Positions 6,504 through 8,082 of a DNA stretch of 8,082 bases are shown here, in pieces. Both the position numbers and the translations under genes were made by a program. The number at the start of each line of letters is the position of its first letter. The first letter of the stretch is position 1. The stretch comes from CAZBQG01 sp964493945 (GTDB lineage Bacteria > Pseudomonadota > Alphaproteobacteria > Rhodospirillales > UBA2165), in the NCBI GenBank assembly GCA_964493945.1, contig CAZBQG010000210.1:1-8082 (forward strand), written 5' to 3'. The notes under the pieces were generated by a model that was given only the letters and a program-made list of their open reading frames with translations, did no database searches and was not told where the DNA came from.

Positions 6504-7822
6504 AAGGTTTCTTCGCTGCCCTGGCCCTTCTGGCCTCTGTATTCTTGTTCACCAGTGAAGCCCAGGCCGTGCAGGTGGAACGGGTCATCAGCCCCGGTGG
6601 CATCGAGGCCTGGCTGGTGCGGGACAAGATCAATCCCATCGTCACGGTGAGTTTTTCCTTCCGGGGCGGCGGTGGGCTGGACCCGCTGGGCAAAGGGGGG
6701 CTGGCCAATCTGGTCTCGGCCACACTGGATGAAGGGGCCGGCGGTCTGGACAGTCAGGCCTTCCAGAGCAAACTGGAAGATTTGTCCATTTCCCTGAGCT
6801 TCGATGCGGGCCGGGACAGTTTCGGCGGCAGCCTGCGCACCTTGAGCCGCAATCTGGATACTGCTTTTGACATGTTACGCTTGGCAATCATGCGGCCGCG
6901 CTTTGACACCGAAGCGGTGGAACGCATGCGGGCCAGCATTCTGGCCGGGCTCAGGCGGTCATCCGAGAACCCAAGGCGCATCGCCAACCGGGCCCTTATG
7001 CGCTCTCTTTTTCCCGGTCACGCCTATGGCCGCCCGACCAATGGCCGGGTGGAGACAGTGAACCTCATAAAGATCAATGACCTGAAAGTGTTCGCCGCCC
7101 AAAGGCTGGCCCGTGATAATCTGATCGTCAGCGTCGTCGGCGATATCGGGCCCAAGCGTCTGGCAGCTCTATTGGACACCACCTTCGGTGGGCTGCCGGA
7201 AAAGGCCACGCCCTGGAAACTGCCCGACATCAAGTCGCCGGCCAAGGCGCGGACTATTTTGATCGAAAAGAAAGTTCCGCAAAGCGTCATCCGTTTCGGC
7301 CAGCCGGGAATCAAGCGCGAAGATCCGGATTTCTATGCCGCCTATGTGATGAATTACGTGCTGGGCGGGGGCGGGTTTGCCTCCAGACTATACGAAGAAG
7401 TGCGCGAAAAGCGGGGCCTGGCCTATTCGGCCTTCAGCTATCTGGCGCCTCTGGATCATGGCGCCATCATCACCGGCGGCGCTGCCACCGCCAATGCCAG
7501 GGCCGGCGAAACCGTCAAGGTGCTGGGCGAGGAATGGCGGCGCATGGCGGGCCGGGGCATGAGTGCCACGGAATTGAAGGATGCCAAAACCTATCTGACC
7601 GGATCCTATGCCTTGCGCTTTTCGTCTTCCCGGCGCATCGCCGGCATGCTTACCTCCATTCAGATGGACAGGTTGGGTATCAATTATTTTGAACGGCGCA
7701 ATGGGCTGATCGAGGCGGTAACCCTGGCGGACGTCAACCGCGTCGCCCGCAAATTGCTGAACCCGAACGGGCTGACCATGGTCGTGGTCGGCGCCCCCAA
7801 GGGAGTCCGCGCCCAACCTTGA
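6500..7822 (+). CDS. Secreted M16 family protein, non-zinc partner subunit with Arg/Tyr pair
   Basis: This 440-residue M16-fold protein has a clear signal peptide with a likely cleavage site after AQA (Ala23), so it should be periplasmic. In the N-terminal domain, where the zinc motif HxxEH belongs, the sequence reads Asn70-Leu-Val-Ser73-Ala74 within GLANLVSATLDEG, so both zinc-binding histidines and the catalytic glutamate are gone. It keeps a glycine-rich loop, LGGGGFASRLYEEV at 288-301, followed by REKRGLAYS, in which Arg302 and Tyr309 are seven residues apart, matching the Arg/Tyr pair that contacts substrate in M16 enzymes (Arg824 and Tyr831 in insulin-degrading enzyme). It probably supplies the C-terminal half of the active site to the upstream protein, as in described bacterial M16B heterodimers. 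The 4-base overlap ATGA with that gene implies coupled translation and matched amounts. Substrate unknown; the neighbouring envelope genes suggest, but do not show, an envelope quality-control role. Confidence 0.93.
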   Translation: MKGFFAALALLASVFLFTSEAQAVQVERVISPGGIEAWLVRDKINPIVTVSFSFRGGGGLDPLGKGGLANLVSATLDEGAGGLDSQAFQSKLEDLSISLSFDAGRDSFGGSLRTLSRNLDTAFDMLRLAIMRPRFDTEAVERMRASILAGLRRSSENPRRIANRALMRSLFPGHAYGRPTNGRVETVNLIKINDLKVFAAQRLARDNLIVSVVGDIGPKRLAALLDTTFGGLPEKATPWKLPDIKSPAKARTILIEKKVPQSVIRFGQPGIKREDPDFYAAYVMNYVLGGGGFASRLYEEVREKRGLAYSAFSYLAPLDHGAIITGGAATANARAGETVKVLGEEWRRMAGRGMSATELKDAKTYLTGSYALRFSSSRRIAGMLTSIQMDRLGINYFERRNGLIEAVTLADVNRVARKLLNPNGLTMVVVGAPKGVRAQP

Positions 7823-7829
7823 GCAACTG

Positions 7830-7851
7830 CCCGGGCGCGCGCCGGGAGGGG
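7830..7851 (+). promoter_or_regulatory. GC-rich hairpin overlapping the ribosome binding site of the fkbM-type gene
   Basis: CCCGG at 7830-7834 can pair with CCGGG at 7842-7846 across a GC-only 7-base loop; an alternative is the 10-base palindrome GGCGCGCGCC at 7834-7843. The 3' arm overlaps the start of GGGAGGGG (7844-7851), whose GGAGG core at 7845-7849 lies 6 bases before the TTG at 7856. That is the best ribosome binding site in the window. Folding could hide part of it. No T-run follows, so this is not an intrinsic terminator. Confidence 0.4.
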
Positions 7852-7855
7852 AACC

Positions 7856-8082
7856 TTGGAAGAATTTGAGATAAATCTCGTCTTTCAACTTTTGAGCCGC
7901 ATGAAGGCACCCCCCGTCATGGTCGATGTGGGCGCCCATCTGGGCATGTCCCTTTGGCGGTTTGCTTCGACCGGCTATCAAGTTCATGCCTTCGAGCCCA
8001 ACCCGGAAATCAGGGCCGGGCTTGAGAATAATACCAATCTTCAAAAAGAATCATCGATGAGCCCATTCCCTGTGCCCGATTG
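7856..8082 (+). CDS. FkbM-family SAM-dependent methyltransferase, N-terminal part (runs off right edge)
   Basis: The frame is open from a TTG at 7856 to the window end (about 75 residues). It has a class I methyltransferase nucleotide-binding motif, VDVGAHLG, followed by the acidic-loop motif AFEPNP, about 24 residues apart. The two together are typical of the FkbM family, which commonly methylates hydroxyls on sugars or small molecules, including cell-surface glycans; the actual substrate cannot be told. I prefer the TTG start because GGAGG at 7845-7849 lies 6 bases upstream and because it adds a plausible helix (EEFEINLVFQLLSRM) before the Rossmann fold. An ATG at 7901 is the alternative, but it lacks such a site and leaves very little before the SAM motif. 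The gene begins 33 bases after the M16 pair on the same strand, so it may be co-transcribed. The first 40 bases are more AT-rich than the genes before it. Confidence 0.8.
   Translation, partial: MEEFEINLVFQLLSRMKAPPVMVDVGAHLGMSLWRFASTGYQVHAFEPNPEIRAGLENNTNLQKESSMSPFPVPD

Noticed and set aside
6707..6724. Second M16 gene considered as an inactivated (decaying) paralogue because HxxEH is missing
   Set aside because: The frame is intact over 440 codons with a signal peptide, glycine-rich loop and Arg/Tyr pair retained, and the partner has the opposite losses. That indicates selection as a partner subunit and not decay.
7820..7858. Second M16 gene and the methyltransferase share a reading frame, separated by one TGA, suggesting a read-through fusion
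   Set aside because: A shared frame occurs one time in three by chance, and the strong ribosome binding site before the TTG supports separate translation.
7388..8044. Minus-strand open frame of 218 codons spanning the end of the second M16 gene and the methyltransferase start
   Set aside because: The plus strand carries the M16 C-terminal motifs and the FkbM VDVGAHLG and AFEPNP motifs; the antisense product has no recognisable features.

Overview
The window reads as ordinary chromosomal DNA of a GC-rich alphaproteobacterium, probably of the Rhodospirillales type. The evidence is the ribF-ileS-lspA order, the BamF-type (DUF3035) lipoprotein directly after lspA, and the following pair of secreted M16 peptidase genes. 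I cannot name the genus. I see no insertion sequence, CRISPR array, tRNA, rRNA or other mobile DNA.

Layout. Bases 1-95 hold the start of a leftward gene cut by the window edge, which looks like the N-terminus of a membrane protein. A 91-base divergent gap leads into a rightward run of genes: ribF (FMN/FAD synthesis), ileS (isoleucyl-tRNA synthetase), lspA (signal peptidase II) and a DUF3035/BamF-like lipoprotein. Junctions are tight: a 1-base overlap, then 6-base and 16-base gaps. A 119-base gap (5017-5135) follows, with two small inverted repeats; the second ends in seven T and may be a weak terminator or attenuator. Two M16 peptidase genes overlapping by 4 bases come next. Last is the 5' end of an FkbM-family methyltransferase gene, starting at a TTG codon behind a strong GGAGG ribosome binding site and running off the right edge.

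How the genes fit together. ribF and ileS are housekeeping genes. From lspA onward the products act at or beyond the inner membrane. LspA should cleave the lipoprotein encoded next to it. That lipoprotein resembles a subunit of the outer-membrane beta-barrel assembly machine. The two M16 proteins both have signal peptides and appear to be one split enzyme. The first has the zinc site (HxxEH plus a distal Glu) but has lost the C-domain Arg/Tyr pair. The second has lost all three HxxEH residues but keeps the Arg/Tyr pair. This reciprocal loss is the clearest mechanistic signal in the window. It matches a known M16B heterodimer design, so it is not a wholly new system.

The rest is mostly conserved core genome. 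The items most worth a second look are the split peptidase, the Asp at +2 of the lipoprotein, the leader hairpins before the peptidase pair, and the hairpin over the ribosome binding site of the methyltransferase gene.
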